The notes: generated by a model from the sequence alone, not told the origin. Positions 33,252 to 45,219 are shown, numbered from the stretch's first letter. The stretch is DNA of 64,000 nt from Acidihalobacter ferrooxydans (GCF_001975725.1 NZ_CP019434.1:1881486-1945485); one strand, 5' to 3'. Translations and numbers: made by a program.

Positions 33252-34712
33252 TTAGCGGTAACGTCCGTACATTGCGCACAAATGCGAGACTTTGCCTGAG
33301 AGCCCCTCTTCGATTTGTTCCCATTTGAAACGCCAATGCCAGTTGCCTTCCGTGGTCCCTGGCGTATTCATGCGATCGGCGGAACCCAGGCCGAGCAGGT
33401 CTTGCAGAGGCACGATTGCAAGTTGGGCGACTGAGGCGAATGCCGCGCGCACGAGCGGCCAGGGCATCGGGTCCGCTGATGTTCCAAAGTAGTCGATGAC
33501 CCGATTTTGCAACTCCGGTGGAGAGGCGTCGAACCAACCCAGCGTGGTGTCGTTGTCATGCGTGCCGGTGTATACAACCGATTCAAGTCGGTGATTGTGC
33601 GGCAAATAGGGGTTGCTGGGGCCACCGTCAAAGGCAAATTGCAGAATTTTCATGCCGGGAAACCCGTAATCGTCACGCAAGCGCTCGACTTCCGGCGTGA
33701 TGACTCCGAGATCCTCGGCCACCAGCGGTAGGCTGCCGAACGTATCGACGAGTGCATCGAACAGGGCGCGCCCAGGCGTGGCCTGCCAGCAACCGTTTTG
33801 CGCTGTGTGCTCGTGAGCAGCGACGGACCAGCAGGCTTCGAAGCCGCGAAAATGATCGACTCGCAAAAAATCGAACAGTTCGAGCTGGCTTTCGAGGCGA
33901 GTTTTCCACCACGCGAATCCATCGGCCTCCATCCGGGGCCAGTCGTACAGCGGATTGCCCCATAGCTGACCGGTTGCCGAAAAATAGTCGGGCGGTACGC
34001 CCGCGACGTGGCGTGGAGCGCCGGTCTCGTCCAGATCGAAAAATGCCCGGTTGCACCAAACGTCAGCGCTATCGAGTGCGACGAATATCGGCATGTCACC
34101 GAACAGGCGGATGCCTCTGTGGTTGGCGTATCCGCGCAATTCGCCCCATTGTTTGAAAAAGAGAAATTGCTCGAAAATACACTGCGAGGTGTGTTCGAGA
34201 AGTTCCGCACTGGCGGCCTTCAGGGCGTCAGGCTCGCGATCGCGCACTGTCTGCGGCCATTCCCACCAGGGCGCGTTGTCATGGTGCCGCCGCAGCGCCC
34301 GGAATAGCGCGTAATCGGGTAGCCATTGCTGATGATGCGCAATGAACGCATCAAATTCATGCCGTATTTCCGGACTGGCGGATGTCTCGAATGCGCGACG
34401 ACTGAGGAGCAGGAGACGTGAGCGCGCTTCGGATGAGGCGGCTACGCTGATATCTTCCGCGTCCAGCCATCCGCGTTCCGCGATCCACTCCAGGCTGATG
34501 AGCCGATGATCACCGGCATGGACGGACTGTGCCTGGTAGGGCGAACCATCTTCATGCGGGGGATTGAGCGGCAAAACCTGCCACACGGCCAAACCGCAAT
34601 CGTGTAGGAAATCCACAAACCGGCGTGCGTTCGGCCCCAGCTCACCGTGCATGCACGGGCCTGGGAGTGAGGTCGGATGCAGCAGAACGCCAGCGCTGCG
34701 GTATTCGGGCAT
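33252..34712 (-). CDS. malQ: 4-alpha-glucanotransferase (amylomaltase)
   Basis: This GH77 enzyme disproportionates maltooligosaccharides in maltodextrin and glycogen turnover. Family motifs include HPTSLPGPCMHGELG, LPLNPPHEDGSPYQAQS, the nucleophile region FDFLRVDHFRGFEACW and the acid/base region LVAEDLGVITPEVERLR, with GTHDNDTTLGW. It has about 486 residues. The ATG at 34712 or a GTG six bases earlier could start translation. It follows the GH57 gene closely and is the last gene of the glgC-GH57-malQ operon. Confidence 0.95.
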   Translation of the reverse strand: MPEYRSAGVLLHPTSLPGPCMHGELGPNARRFVDFLHDCGLAVWQVLPLNPPHEDGSPYQAQSVHAGDHRLISLEWIAERGWLDAEDISVAASSEARSRLLLLSRRAFETSASPEIRHEFDAFIAHHQQWLPDYALFRALRRHHDNAPWWEWPQTVRDREPDALKAASAELLEHTSQCIFEQFLFFKQWGELRGYANHRGIRLFGDMPIFVALDSADVWCNRAFFDLDETGAPRHVAGVPPDYFSATGQLWGNPLYDWPRMEADGFAWWKTRLESQLELFDFLRVDHFRGFEACWSVAAHEHTAQNGCWQATPGRALFDALVDTFGSLPLVAEDLGVITPEVERLRDDYGFPGMKILQFAFDGGPSNPYLPHNHRLESVVYTGTHDNDTTLGWFDASPPELQNRVIDYFGTSADPMPWPLVRAAFASVAQLAIVPLQDLLGLGSADRMNTPGTTEGNWHWRFKWEQIEEGLSGKVSHLCAMYGRYR

Positions 34713-34725
34713 CGCCACCAGTCAG

Positions 34726-36426
34726 CTACGCCTGTCCGCGCCGCATGGTGCCGCCGGTGGCAGGCTCGCCACCGCCGAACGAGAAGGCGTGCCCCAGATA
34801 TTCGGGGGGCTTCTCGTGCAGCGACAGGTACAGATTCGAAAGGTGCAGTCTGTACAGATGATCAAAGTCGTTCACCGATGTGGATGGGTTGTAGTCGCCG
34901 AACCACCAGCACCAGTCAGACCCTTCACAGATAGCCAGCTGATGCCGCGCGTGGTCCAGCGCCCTGCCCTGCAAGCGCCCCGATTTTACGACGCGATCGA
35001 ATGCCTTTTTTGCGTCCGCGAGCATTTCCCAGCCGCGGTTTTTATCCTTGTCGCCAATCCAGGTCGAAAATGTTCCATAGACCCAGCTTCCGGCGACCAG
35101 ATGCGACAACGGTTTTGCCGCAACACCGTCTGCAATGATAGACCCAAAGGTCGTCAGCTCGATTTGAGGGTGGTCGGACAGCAGTTCATAAAGCCTGGAT
35201 AGAAAAAAATAACCGTTGGCGGGATAGTATTCCCAGGCATTTTCACCATCGAGAATCACCGAAACCACGCGGTCATCGTGGTCGGTTCGGTTGGCAATGG
35301 TTTCAAGGTTGCTGACGAAATTCGCGGCCGCGTCGTCTCCATGCCAGTTGGAGTATTTGAAGCCGATCGAGTCGGAGAGTGTGTCGTCGCGGAAAAAACA
35401 GGATACGCCGGTGCCGTCGAGACGGTATGGGCGATATAGCCAGTTTTTCTCGTCGGTAAGATTTTCGCCAGTTTTCTTGAGTGAATTGGCCAGCACCGTC
35501 TCCCCGCTCGCGGCCCACTTCAGTCCCGCCTGATCCAGAACTTCCAGCGTGCTCGCGCTGACGCTGCCTTCGGATGGCCAGCATCCGATCGGGCGGATAC
35601 CGAAAACCCGCTCGAAAACGTTCAGGCCATGTTCAATGTGCCACTGTACGCGCTCGCGCCCGCCGGGATAATGGCCGATGCCTTCGGGCAGTTCCACATC
35701 CGGCATCGCTTCCTGCGCACTGCGAAGATCGAGCAACAAGGGCATGATCGGATGCCCATAGGGCGTCATTGACAGTTCGACGCGCCCCTGTCTGGCAAGC
35801 GATTTGTAACGGGCGAGCACACCGCCAAGGATTTCGCCGACGAGTTCGAGTAATTCGCGCCGATCCTGAATGGTGAAATGCGTCGCCTGGGCGACCAGCC
35901 TTTCGATTCTGGCATCGCTGCGGCAAACACTTTCGCCCATCCACACAAGGTGATACCAGACCAGCAAATCGGCCAGAAACTGGTCGCTGACGTAGTCCAG
36001 CCCTCGGTTGTACTCAGTCATCCAGCGCACGGTGCTGACCAGGTGAGCGAACACCGGATGCGGGTCCACCATATGCGGCTGATTGGCTTTGAGGCATGCC
36101 TCGGCCAGCAAGCGCCGCTGTTCAGGGTTTTGCGGCAGCACAGGCCCGGCCAGCGCAGCCAGCAGAGGATCAAGTATCGGGCTCCCCTGCTGCAGCCAGC
36201 CTTCGATCTGTTCTGCATACGCCTCGATCTGTTCGAGCAGAATCGGCGCGAAATTAATCACGGCACGCGCCTTGGGATGCGCCTCAAGATGCGCGGCCAT
36301 GTCGACGTAGTCCTTGATCGTATGCAGATAGGTCCACGGCAGCTTGAACTCGCCCTGTGCATCACGATATTCCGGCTGGTGCATATGCCAGCACAGCACC
36401 ACTTTGAGCTTTTGCCTATCGGGCAT
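34726..36426 (-). CDS. GH57 glycoside hydrolase (alpha-amylase/branching-type)
   Basis: This 566-residue protein starts [20 protein letters not shown], the typical GH57 opening. The family glutamate region ([10 protein letters not shown]) and a late DGENAWEYY segment are present. GH57 includes amylases, 4-alpha-glucanotransferases and branching enzymes. Given the neighbours, glycogen or maltodextrin processing is likely, but the exact activity is not predictable. The ATG at 36426 overlaps the 3' end of glgC by 11 bases, so the two are translationally coupled. Confidence 0.88.
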   Translation of the reverse strand: MPDRQKLKVVLCWHMHQPEYRDAQGEFKLPWTYLHTIKDYVDMAAHLEAHPKARAVINFAPILLEQIEAYAEQIEGWLQQGSPILDPLLAALAGPVLPQNPEQRRLLAEACLKANQPHMVDPHPVFAHLVSTVRWMTEYNRGLDYVSDQFLADLLVWYHLVWMGESVCRSDARIERLVAQATHFTIQDRRELLELVGEILGGVLARYKSLARQGRVELSMTPYGHPIMPLLLDLRSAQEAMPDVELPEGIGHYPGGRERVQWHIEHGLNVFERVFGIRPIGCWPSEGSVSASTLEVLDQAGLKWAASGETVLANSLKKTGENLTDEKNWLYRPYRLDGTGVSCFFRDDTLSDSIGFKYSNWHGDDAAANFVSNLETIANRTDHDDRVVSVILDGENAWEYYPANGYFFLSRLYELLSDHPQIELTTFGSIIADGVAAKPLSHLVAGSWVYGTFSTWIGDKDKNRGWEMLADAKKAFDRVVKSGRLQGRALDHARHQLAICEGSDWCWWFGDYNPSTSVNDFDHLYRLHLSNLYLSLHEKPPEYLGHAFSFGGGEPATGGTMRRGQA

Positions 36427-37681
36427 AGTGAAGAGGCGCTCCAAGCATTTCCGCAGTGACCAGAACGATACCGTTCGGCGAAACATGGAAGCGTCGGGCA
36501 TCCTCTTCGGGATCCTCGCCGATCACCATGCCCTCGGGTATGCGGCAGCCCTGGTCGACCACCACGCGCTTGAGGCGAGCCTTGCAGCCAATATCAACGT
36601 CAGGAAGGATGACCGAATCCTCGATTGTCGCGAATGAATTGGCGGTCACATTGGAATACAGCAAGGAGTGGCGCACGGTCGCGCCGGAGATGATGCAGCC
36701 ACCGGAGACCATCGAATCTACGGCCATCCCTCGCCGGTCATCATCATCGAAGATAAACTTTGCGGGTGGCAGCTGCTCCTGGTAGGTCCAGATCGGCCAC
36801 TGCGTGTCATACAGATTCAGTTCCGGCGTCACGCCGATCAATTCCAGGTTCGCCGTCCAATAAGAATCGATCGTGCCGACATCGCGCCAGTAAGCCTGGG
36901 TTCCCGTCTGCGTATCGCGATACGGAAAAGCCATGACACGATATTTCCCGATGATTTCCGGAATAATGTTCTTGCCGAAATCATGTTCGGATTTCGGGGA
37001 GTCCGCATCCTTGATCAACTGCTCATATAGAAACTGCGTGTTGAATACATAGACGCCCATCGAGGCGAGCGCCCGATCCGTGCGGTCAGGCATGTGCTGC
37101 GGCTGCTGGGGCTTTTCCTTGAAATCGTAAACGCGTCCCGCCTCATCGACACCCATGACGCCGAATGCCTTCGCGGACTCCAGGTCAACTTCAAGACAGG
37201 CGACAGTCATGTCGGCACCGGTTTCGACGTGATGCGCGATCATTTCGCCGTAGTCCATCTTGTAGATGTGATCACCAGCCAGGATCAGGATGTACTCGGG
37301 TGCATGCCCACGAATGATGTCGAGGTTCTGATACACCGCATCGGCGGTGCCGGCATACCAGGATGTGTCGACTCGTTGCTGCGCGGGCCACAGTTCCACG
37401 AACTCGTTGAACTCGCCGCGCAAAAAACCCCATCCCTTTTGCACGTGCTGAATGAGCGAGTGCGCCTTGTATTGAGACAGAACCGCGACCCGGCGTATGC
37501 CGGAATTGATACAGTTGGATAAAGGGAAATCGATAATGCGGAACTTGCCGCCGAAGGGAACCGCCGGTTTGGCCCGCCAGTTGGTGAGATCGCGAAGTCT
37601 GGAGCCACGTCGGCCGGCGAGGATCAGCGCAAGTGTATCGCGGGTTAACCGGCTGACAAAACGCTGCGACTCATACTTCAT
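36416..37681 (-). CDS. glgC: Glucose-1-phosphate adenylyltransferase
   Basis: GlgC makes ADP-glucose from ATP and glucose-1-phosphate, the committed step of bacterial glycogen synthesis. The protein has 421 residues. Signatures are the N-terminal [34 protein letters not shown] and the C-terminal left-handed beta-helix with allosteric-site residues. It is divergent from glgB and heads the glgC-GH57-malQ operon. No glgA synthase lies in the window. Confidence 0.96.
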   Translation of the reverse strand: MKYESQRFVSRLTRDTLALILAGRRGSRLRDLTNWRAKPAVPFGGKFRIIDFPLSNCINSGIRRVAVLSQYKAHSLIQHVQKGWGFLRGEFNEFVELWPAQQRVDTSWYAGTADAVYQNLDIIRGHAPEYILILAGDHIYKMDYGEMIAHHVETGADMTVACLEVDLESAKAFGVMGVDEAGRVYDFKEKPQQPQHMPDRTDRALASMGVYVFNTQFLYEQLIKDADSPKSEHDFGKNIIPEIIGKYRVMAFPYRDTQTGTQAYWRDVGTIDSYWTANLELIGVTPELNLYDTQWPIWTYQEQLPPAKFIFDDDDRRGMAVDSMVSGGCIISGATVRHSLLYSNVTANSFATIEDSVILPDVDIGCKARLKRVVVDQGCRIPEGMVIGEDPEEDARRFHVSPNGIVLVTAEMLGAPLHYAR

Positions 37682-37854
37682 ATGGTCACCTGAGTCTGGT
37701 AGGGTGATCGGTGATGCGCATCAACCTGTAGCGGGCCGACAATAACTCACATCACACCGGGGTTGCTCACTCAATTCCTGCGTTTAGATTACTGGAAACG
37801 CCCGAGGATATACAATCCCAAACGGGCAACACTGCAAACCTTAAGGTGCATTCA

Positions 37855-40041
37855 ATGCCAAATCTGACCCCGGCGGTCGTTAACGAAGATATTCAACGCA
37901 TTCTTCAGGCGCGTCACTACGCGCCTTTCAGGGTTCTTGGAAAGCATCCCGCGGCAGGCGATGAAGTATTTGTGCGAACTTACCTGCCGCACGCCGTCGA
38001 GGTCGCGCTCGAAAATGGCACGTTGCCGATGACGCCCGTCGAAGCAGCGCCGGGCCTTTTCGAATGGACAGGACCGGCCACCCTGCTCAGTACGCACTAT
38101 CGCATTCACTGGCGCGACAATACGGGGCACGAACACAGCTTTATCGATCCCTACTGTTTCAACCCGCAAATCAGCGAATTCGACCTGCACCTGATCAACG
38201 AAGGCAAGCACTGGCACGCCTACAAAGTCCTGGGCGCGCACGCGCATCAGGCTGAGGGTGTCGACGGCATGTTATTCGCCGTTTGGGCACCGGGCGCCGA
38301 ACGCGTGAGCGTCGTCGGGGACTTCAACCGCTGGGACGGTCGCTACCACCCGATGCAGACGCATGGCGGCACTGGAATATGGGAGCTGTTCATTCCTGAA
38401 CTCAGCGCCGGAACACTATATAAATTCGAGCTGCGCAACCGCGACAGCGGAGCGGTCATGGTGAAGATCGATCCGTACGCGCATCAGTTCGAGCAACGCC
38501 CGCTGACCGCCTGCATCACCACTGAGCCGAGCACATATGACTGGGGTGATGCCGCCTGGCTGGCGCATCGCGCCAAGTGGGATTGGCAGCATGCGCCCAT
38601 GTCCATCTACGAAGTTCATCTCGGTTCCTGGCAGCGGGACGACAAAGGCGAGTTTCTCAGTTATCGCGCCCTGGCCGACCGCCTGACCGGACACGTCACT
38701 GAAATGGGATTTACCCATGTCGAACTGCTTCCGATAACCGAGCATCCACTGGATGCCTCCTGGGGCTACCAAACAACCGGCTATTACGCGCCGACCAGCC
38801 GTTTCGGCAAGCCGGACGACTTGCGCTATCTCATCGACCGCCTGCATCAGGCCGGAATCGGCGTACTGCTCGACTGGGTGCCGGGGCACTTCCCGAAAGA
38901 CGCGTTCGCGCTCGCGCGCTACGACGGCACAGCGCTCTACGAACACGAAGATCCACGCCTTGGCGAACACCGCGACTGGGGCACCCTGATCTTCAACTAC
39001 GGGCGCAATGAAGTGCGCAACTTCCTCGTTTCAAGCGCCATGTACTGGGTTGAAGAATTCCATATCGACGGGCTCCGGGTCGATGCGGTCGCCTCGATGC
39101 TCTACCTCGACTACTCGCGCAAGCCCGGCGACTGGATACCGAACAAATACGGCGGCCGCGAGAACCTCGAAGCCATCGATTTCCTGCGTGAACTCAACGC
39201 GACGGTACAGGGACAGCATCCTGGCGCCCTGATCATCGCCGAGGAATCCACTGCTTGGCCACAAGTCACCCAGCCGCCAGAGGTCGGTGGGCTCGGTTTT
39301 GCCATGAAATGGAATATGGGCTGGATGCACGACATCCTCGAATACTTCAAACAGGACCCGGTGCATCGCAAATACCACCATGACCAACTGACCTTCGGAC
39401 TGCTCTACGCGTTTACGGAAAACTTCGTCCTGCCGTTTTCGCACGATGAGGTCGTACACGGCAAACGCTCCCTGCTCTACCGCATGCCGGGCGACGAATG
39501 GCAACGCTTTGCCAACCTGCGCACGCTCTATGCCTTCATGTATGCCTATCCAGGCAAAAAACTGCTGTTCATGGGCAGTGAGTTCGGCCAGGGCGACGAA
39601 TGGAACTTTGATGGCCAGCTTGATTGGTACGTCTGCCAGTTCCCGTTCCACGAAGGCGTCAAAACGTTAGTACGCGATCTGAATCGGCTGTACCGCGAGC
39701 ATCCGGCGCTCCATGCACACGAGTTCGAATGGCAGGGATTCGACTGGATCGATTGTCACGATGCAGCGCAGTCCGTGCTGAGTTTCGTGCGCAGAGCACA
39801 TGGCCGAGAACTCATCATACTGTGCAACTTCACGCCGGTCCCCCGCATGGACTATCGCATAGGCATAGACAACGCCGGAACCTATCGAGAAGTACTGAAT
39901 TCGGATTCCGAATACTACGGCGGCAGCAACACTGGCAATTCACCCCAGATTCAGACACGGAATACGCCGTGGATGGGGCGGGAATATTCATTGGATCTCG
40001 TGCTGCCGCCCCTCGGCGTGCTGATCCTGGAAAGAATCTGA
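37855..40041 (+). CDS. glgB: 1,4-alpha-glucan branching enzyme (GH13)
   Basis: GlgB introduces alpha-1,6 branches into glycogen. The 728-residue protein has an N-terminal CBM48 region, a GH13 barrel and a C-terminal beta domain. Catalytic motifs are [11 protein letters not shown] (Asp410), AEESTAWP (Glu463/464) and [14 protein letters not shown] lies 8 bases before the ATG at 37855 and decides it over a GTG nine bases upstream. It is divergent from glgC across 173 bases, where a TATACAAT -10-like box ends at 37816. Confidence 0.96.
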   Translation: MPNLTPAVVNEDIQRILQARHYAPFRVLGKHPAAGDEVFVRTYLPHAVEVALENGTLPMTPVEAAPGLFEWTGPATLLSTHYRIHWRDNTGHEHSFIDPYCFNPQISEFDLHLINEGKHWHAYKVLGAHAHQAEGVDGMLFAVWAPGAERVSVVGDFNRWDGRYHPMQTHGGTGIWELFIPELSAGTLYKFELRNRDSGAVMVKIDPYAHQFEQRPLTACITTEPSTYDWGDAAWLAHRAKWDWQHAPMSIYEVHLGSWQRDDKGEFLSYRALADRLTGHVTEMGFTHVELLPITEHPLDASWGYQTTGYYAPTSRFGKPDDLRYLIDRLHQAGIGVLLDWVPGHFPKDAFALARYDGTALYEHEDPRLGEHRDWGTLIFNYGRNEVRNFLVSSAMYWVEEFHIDGLRVDAVASMLYLDYSRKPGDWIPNKYGGRENLEAIDFLRELNATVQGQHPGALIIAEESTAWPQVTQPPEVGGLGFAMKWNMGWMHDILEYFKQDPVHRKYHHDQLTFGLLYAFTENFVLPFSHDEVVHGKRSLLYRMPGDEWQRFANLRTLYAFMYAYPGKKLLFMGSEFGQGDEWNFDGQLDWYVCQFPFHEGVKTLVRDLNRLYREHPALHAHEFEWQGFDWIDCHDAAQSVLSFVRRAHGRELIILCNFTPVPRMDYRIGIDNAGTYREVLNSDSEYYGGSNTGNSPQIQTRNTPWMGREYSLDLVLPPLGVLILERI

Positions 40042-40058
40042 CGACTCCAACATAGGAC

Positions 40059-40087
40059 TGGTCAGTTTACGCAAAGACGGCTACAAT
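40059..40087 (+). promoter_or_regulatory. Candidate promoter of tRNA-Ala
   Basis: TGGTCA (40059-40064) and TACAAT (40082-40087) are separated by 17 bases and end 13 bases before the tRNA. The -10 is a good match to the consensus, the -35 a moderate one. Confidence 0.4.
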
Positions 40088-40100
40088 GCGCACCTTCAAT

Positions 40101-40176
<76 letters not shown>

Positions 40177-40203
40177 TATGATTCTGAAAAAGCGGTTAAC
40201 AGG

Positions 40204-40230
40204 AAAGACCACCTAAAAAGGTGGTCTTTT
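40204..40230 (+). terminator. Strong intrinsic terminator after tRNA-Ala
   Basis: A 10-bp perfect stem, AAAGACCACC (40204-40213) and GGTGGTCTTT (40220-40229), encloses a TAAAAA loop and runs into T's (CTTTTCTTGT). It ends the tRNA transcript. Confidence 0.85.
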
Positions 40231-40320
40231 CTTGTCTTCAAGATGCCGCTGTAGCCAGTTTATTATCCACAGGGTTTTCACAGTCAAGAGTCCTCGACTC
40301 GCCGCTTTATTGTCTACGCC

Positions 40321-40500
40321 TTCTCTGGCAAGCAAGATCTCAACCGGGGCGAGAAGACGCTGACCGAGCAAGGCGCGACGCCCGCCGCATGGAAAGCTGC
40401 GAAGCGGTGTCAGAAGGACGGCGATGCAACCTGGACCAGGAAGCATGGCAAAAGCCTCTTCGGCTGCAAGCCGTCGATCAATATCGACACCGCGCACGCA
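40321..40500 (+). pseudogene. Remnant of an IS5-type transposase
   Basis: In one frame the translation reads GATPAAWKAAKRCQKDGD, then ATWTRKHGKSLFGCKPSINID. This resembles the IS5-family segment just before the second catalytic acidic residue (pattern: PxxW, then QKDxDARWTxKxGKxxFGYKxHxxxD). No start codon, N-terminal domain or downstream DDE region remains. No terminal inverted repeats are evident. It is a decayed insertion downstream of the tRNA terminator. Confidence 0.6.
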
Positions 40501-41226
<726 letters not shown>

Positions 41227-41227
<1 letters not shown>

Positions 41228-42099
41228 TGTCCATTCCTCCCCGTGAGGCTGCTGTCGAGTGCCGCGTGCGAGCGCTCGCGGGCATTGGTCTGCGGGCCGC
41301 GCATGAACAGGTCATGCTCGATACGCGTCCGACCATCGGCTGGCTGGAGGTGCACAGCGAGAACTATTTCGGCACGGGTGGCCGACCGCAGAATCAGCTA
41401 CAGCGTATCGCCGAGCACTATCCGATCAGCCTGCACGGCATCGGCCTCGGCCTGGGTAACAGCCAACCACCGGAGCGTGCGCACTTGCGTGCGCTCCGGC
41501 AATTGCGCGATCTCATCCACCCGGTGCGCATCTCGGAACACCTTTGCTGGAACGGACATGCGGGTCGCTATGTGCCAGATCTGCTGCCCCTGCCGCACAC
41601 AGCGGCCACTATTGCGCATGTGAGCGCTCATATCGATAGGGTTCAGCAGTATCTGGGTCAGGCGATTCTGATCGAAAACGTCAGCAGCTATGTCACCTGG
41701 GCCGACGCACAGATGCCGGAGTGGGAATTTCTGCTAGAGGTCGCGAACCAAAGCGGATGTGGCATCCTGCTCGACGTGAACAACGTTTACGTGAATGCCT
41801 GCAATCATGGCTTCGAACCGATGGAGTATCTGCGCCACATTCCGACGTACTTGATCGGGGAAATTCATCTCGCCGGTCATGCGCGGCGCGAGATCGACGG
41901 ACAGACGCTCCTGATCGACACGCACGACCGGCCTGTTGCGGAAGATGTCTGGGCGCTGTACGACGCGCTGATCCGGCGCACCGGCCCGATACCCACGCTG
42001 ATCGAACGCGACAGTCAATTGCCGCCATTACCCGAATTGCTGGCCGAGGCCGAACGTGCCGCCGAAAGCATGTCCGCAGGTGGGACCATCGCCTCATGA
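41227..42099 (+). CDS. bufB1: DUF692 multinuclear iron oxidative enzyme (MNIO)
   Basis: This 290-residue TIM-barrel enzyme of the MNIO (DUF692) family modifies cysteines of the precursor. Family motifs: GIGLRAAHE, WLEVHSENYF, SLHGIGLGLG, RISEHLCW, LIENVSSYV, LLDVNNVYVNACNHG, GEIHLAGH and DTHDRPV. These carry the His, Glu, Asp and Asn ligands of the iron cluster. It is coupled to the precursor gene by a one-base overlap and to the next gene by ATGA. Confidence 0.9.
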
Positions 42100-42827
42100 A
42101 AGCGGACGATCACGCCGGTAACGACTGGCAGAATGCCTTCCTGGAGGCGCTCTACACCGGCGACATCCCTCCCGGGCTTACCGCTGGGCCACAAACGGAG
42201 CAACGCTTCCAGGTCTACCGCAACCAGACACGGATTGGTCTGAGTGAAACGCTGTGCGCCATCTATCCAGCCGTTGAACGCCTGGTCGGCAACGATTTTT
42301 TCATGGAGATGGCCGCGCTGTACGTTGCACAGCATATGCTGTCAAAAGCCGACTTACGCGAGTACGGCGCGCAGTTGGCCGAATTTATCGGCGCGTTCGA
42401 ACCTTTGGCCGCGCTGCCTTATCTACCCGATGTCGCCAATCTTGAATGGGCGTGCCATCAAAGCCTGCACAGTGGCCACGGGCGCGCCGCTGCCGCCACC
42501 GAACCCCTCGGACTCGCGCCGCATGTGCGCCTACTGCACTCGGCTTATCCCAGCGCCGAAATATGGGACTTCGCGCTGCGCGAGCATGCCGCTGACGAGC
42601 GCCTGAATATCGACGGCGCAGGCGGCGAATACCTGCTGATCGCACGCCCGCGGCTGGACGTTGAAGTCCGTGCGCTGGATGCCGAAGACTGGCTCTGGCT
42701 GAAGAACGTGGCGCATGCGTCTCCCAGACGGACGGAACGTCACGTTTATTGGCTGGAGCAGGGTATCCTATGCGCCGTCGAACCTGGGGGAAATAACCAT
42801 GAGTACACCGCATCAACGACTGCGTGA
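42096..42827 (+). CDS. bufC1: DUF2063 partner protein of the MNIO enzyme
   Basis: This 243-residue protein has the DUF2063 opening (DWQNAFLEALYTGD), then FQVYRNQTRIGLSETLCAIYPAVERLVGNDFF. In bufferin systems this protein binds the precursor leader and helps the DUF692 enzyme. It overlaps bufB by 4 bases. Its last 29 bases overlap the start of the downstream thioredoxin/NHL gene, which keeps the four genes together. Confidence 0.88.
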   Translation: MKADDHAGNDWQNAFLEALYTGDIPPGLTAGPQTEQRFQVYRNQTRIGLSETLCAIYPAVERLVGNDFFMEMAALYVAQHMLSKADLREYGAQLAEFIGAFEPLAALPYLPDVANLEWACHQSLHSGHGRAAAATEPLGLAPHVRLLHSAYPSAEIWDFALREHAADERLNIDGAGGEYLLIARPRLDVEVRALDAEDWLWLKNVAHASPRRTERHVYWLEQGILCAVEPGGNNHEYTASTTA

Positions 42828-44400
42828 CGCGCCGCGCATCGCTCACTCACGGCATGCTGCGCAAGGGCTGCGCGGCGGGCGCCGCCAGACATCGCATGTG
42901 GCGCACACAGGTTTTCAACGTCTGCGTCGCGTGATCGGGCATCTGTTCGCCTGCCTGCTCCTCATCGGCATCGCCACGCCCGCACTCGCCGCCGATCTCT
43001 TCCCGGCCGGCGCGCCGTGGTTCAACGTCAGTCGTCCGCTCACCAACGCCGATCTGGCGGGTCGCGTGGTCTTGCTCGACTTCTTCACGCCAGGCTGCAT
43101 CAACTGCATCCACATGCTGCCCGAAACCAAGCGGCTGGAACACGAGTTCGGCAACCGCTTGCTGATCATTGGAGTGAATTCGCCCAAGTTCACCGCCTCG
43201 CAACAATCTAGCAATATCAAAGGCTTCATCGCCCGCTACCACATCACGCATCCCATCGTGACTGATAAGGGCATGACCTTGTGGAAGCTCTTCAGCGTGT
43301 ACGCATGGCCCACGCAGATACTACTCGGCCCCAATCTCATGCCCGTAGCCCGCTTCGTCGGCGAAGGGCATTACGCACAGATACGCGAAGCCGTGATCAA
43401 GACTCTGGCCAAAGCGCGCGCGGCCGGTGATCTGACGCATGCCGCATTGCCCCTCAAACCACCGCCTGTTGACCCGCATGGCCTGCTGCAACCCGGCAAA
43501 GTGGCCGTATCCGGCAGCTATGTTGCCGTCAGCGACACCGGTCACAACCGTATCCTGCTGCTCAACCGCGACGGCAAGCTCCTGCGCATCATCGGCACCG
43601 GCAAGCCGGGCGCGGTCAATGGTCCGGCAGACGCGGCCCGCTTCGACAGCCCGCAAGGACTGGCCTTCGTCGGTCGGTCACTCTACGTCGCCGACACGGG
43701 CAACCAGCTCATCAGACGCATCGCCCTGCCCTCCGGCGCGGTCACGACCGTCGCCGGTAACGGCCACCAGGCCTATGACGTCTCCGGCATGCATGCGGCG
43801 CGCAGCGTCGGATTGAATTCCCCCTGGGCGCTCGAAGCGGTCGGCAACACGCTTTACATCGCCATGGCCGGCGATCATCAGGTGTGGCGCTATGACCTGA
43901 AACAGGGCCGCATCGGACCTTACGCCGGCAGCGGCTACGAAGGGCTATCCAATGGCGCCCTGGCACGCGCGAAGTTTGCCCAAAGCAGCGGACTGGCCTA
44001 TCACGACGGCATCCTGTACGTCGCCGATCCGGAATCCTCATCGGTCCGCGCAATCATCATCGCGCAAAATCGTGTGCGCACCGTGCTCGGCTTCGGCCTG
44101 TTCGATTTCGGACTGCGTGACGGCCCCTCTCCCCAGGCCCTGCTGCAACACGATCAGGGGCTGGCCTGGCTCAACGGAAAACTCTATATCGCCGATACGT
44201 TCAACAATGCGATTCGTGTGTACGAACCCGGCTCGCAGCAACTGACAACGTTGACCACCGCGCTGGCGCAGCCCGGTGGCTTGGCTGAGTTCGGCCCTCA
44301 CACCTTGCTCGTGGCGGATACCAACGCAAACCGCATGGTGACGGTCGACACAGAAAACGGCGCAGTGCAGGACTGGCCGATCAAGGGCAGCGGCTTTTGA
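42799..44400 (+). CDS. Periplasmic thioredoxin-like/NHL-repeat protein (NHLRC2-like)
   Basis: This 533-residue protein has a signal peptide after an extended basic N-terminus (FACLLLIGIATPALAA). A thioredoxin fold with Cys100-Ile-Asn-Cys103 (DFFTPGCINCIHMLPETKRLEHEF) follows, then NHL/beta-propeller repeats (DTGHNRILLLN, VADTGNQLIRRIALPSG, AMAGDHQVWRYD, ADTFNNAIRVYEPG). The layout matches NHLRC2-type proteins. It is translationally overlapped with bufC and would place a thiol-redox protein in the same compartment as the cysteine-rich peptide. The start ATG follows GGGGGA. Whether it acts on the peptide is inference. Confidence 0.85.
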   Translation: MSTPHQRLRDAPRIAHSRHAAQGLRGGRRQTSHVAHTGFQRLRRVIGHLFACLLLIGIATPALAADLFPAGAPWFNVSRPLTNADLAGRVVLLDFFTPGCINCIHMLPETKRLEHEFGNRLLIIGVNSPKFTASQQSSNIKGFIARYHITHPIVTDKGMTLWKLFSVYAWPTQILLGPNLMPVARFVGEGHYAQIREAVIKTLAKARAAGDLTHAALPLKPPPVDPHGLLQPGKVAVSGSYVAVSDTGHNRILLLNRDGKLLRIIGTGKPGAVNGPADAARFDSPQGLAFVGRSLYVADTGNQLIRRIALPSGAVTTVAGNGHQAYDVSGMHAARSVGLNSPWALEAVGNTLYIAMAGDHQVWRYDLKQGRIGPYAGSGYEGLSNGALARAKFAQSSGLAYHDGILYVADPESSSVRAIIIAQNRVRTVLGFGLFDFGLRDGPSPQALLQHDQGLAWLNGKLYIADTFNNAIRVYEPGSQQLTTLTTALAQPGGLAEFGPHTLLVADTNANRMVTVDTENGAVQDWPIKGSGF

Positions 44401-45012
44401 TCAGCCTTCGCGCAGCAGTCGGCGGACGGGAGCAAAACTCTGCCGGTGACAGACGCTGGGGCCATGGCGCTCCAGCGCCGCGAGGTGGAGCGCCGTTGGG
44501 TAACCCTTGTGGCGCGCGAAATCGTATTGCGGATAGCGATCGTGCAAGCTCAGCATCTCGGCATCGCGGGCCACCTTGGCCAGAATGGACGCAGCGCTGA
44601 TTGCTTCGATGCGTGCATCGCCGCCAACGATGGTCTGCACCTGACAGTGCAACCCGTCAGGGCTCCGGTTGCCGTCGATGAGCGCGCAGTCGGGTTCCGG
44701 ATGCAATGCCTCGATCGCACGGCGCATCGCCAGCAGGCTCGCCTGCAAAATGTTCAGTCTGTCGATTTCCTCGACCTCGGCGTGCGCGATCGCCCACGCC
44801 AGAGAGCCTGCGCGAATCTCGGCATCAAGTGCCTCACGGCGTTTGGCCGACAATTTCTTTGAATCGGCCAGACCCCGGATCGGACGCGCCGGATCCAGAA
44901 TCACCGCAGCCGCGAATACCGGCCCGGCCAAGGGTCCGCGCCCCGCTTCATCCACGCCGGCGACGCGACCCGCCTGCGGGTGTCCATCCTGCCTGAAAAT
45001 GTCTTGTTCCAT
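44401..45012 (-). CDS. rnhB: Ribonuclease HII
   Basis: RNase HII removes ribonucleotides from DNA. Its signature [16 protein letters not shown] carries two catalytic acids; further conserved acids follow. Starting at 45012 ([15 protein letters not shown]) it has 203 residues, near the usual length. It is convergent with the thioredoxin/NHL gene, with adjacent stop codons. In many gammaproteobacteria rnhB follows lpxB on the same strand; here lpxB is about 2.4 kb away and on the other strand. Confidence 0.94.
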   Translation of the reverse strand: MEQDIFRQDGHPQAGRVAGVDEAGRGPLAGPVFAAAVILDPARPIRGLADSKKLSAKRREALDAEIRAGSLAWAIAHAEVEEIDRLNILQASLLAMRRAIEALHPEPDCALIDGNRSPDGLHCQVQTIVGGDARIEAISAASILAKVARDAEMLSLHDRYPQYDFARHKGYPTALHLAALERHGPSVCHRQSFAPVRRLLREG

Positions 45013-45219
45013 GCTCGTCCCGGCACCGTAAAACACACCGACGCCCGTCCGCCGGCCTGTGAATAGATGCTGTACTGCGCCGCAACGACGGCGCCGCTCG
45101 GACAGCACGATATCAGGCCCGCGTGGTGCGCTCTATCCGGGGCGGGCTCCATTGCCTAATCAGACCGTTAATGCGAACATCCCCGATGTCATACGCGTGC
45201 GCCTGTTCGTGCAGTAGAT

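Noticed and set aside
40204-40230. Phage att site at the tRNA-Ala 3' end
   Set aside because: The inverted repeat is a plain terminator and no second copy of the tRNA end or an integrase gene was found.
40263-40271. Perfect DnaA box TTATCCACA
   Set aside because: It is a single box without a cluster, AT-rich unwinding region or dnaA/dnaN nearby, so it is not an origin.
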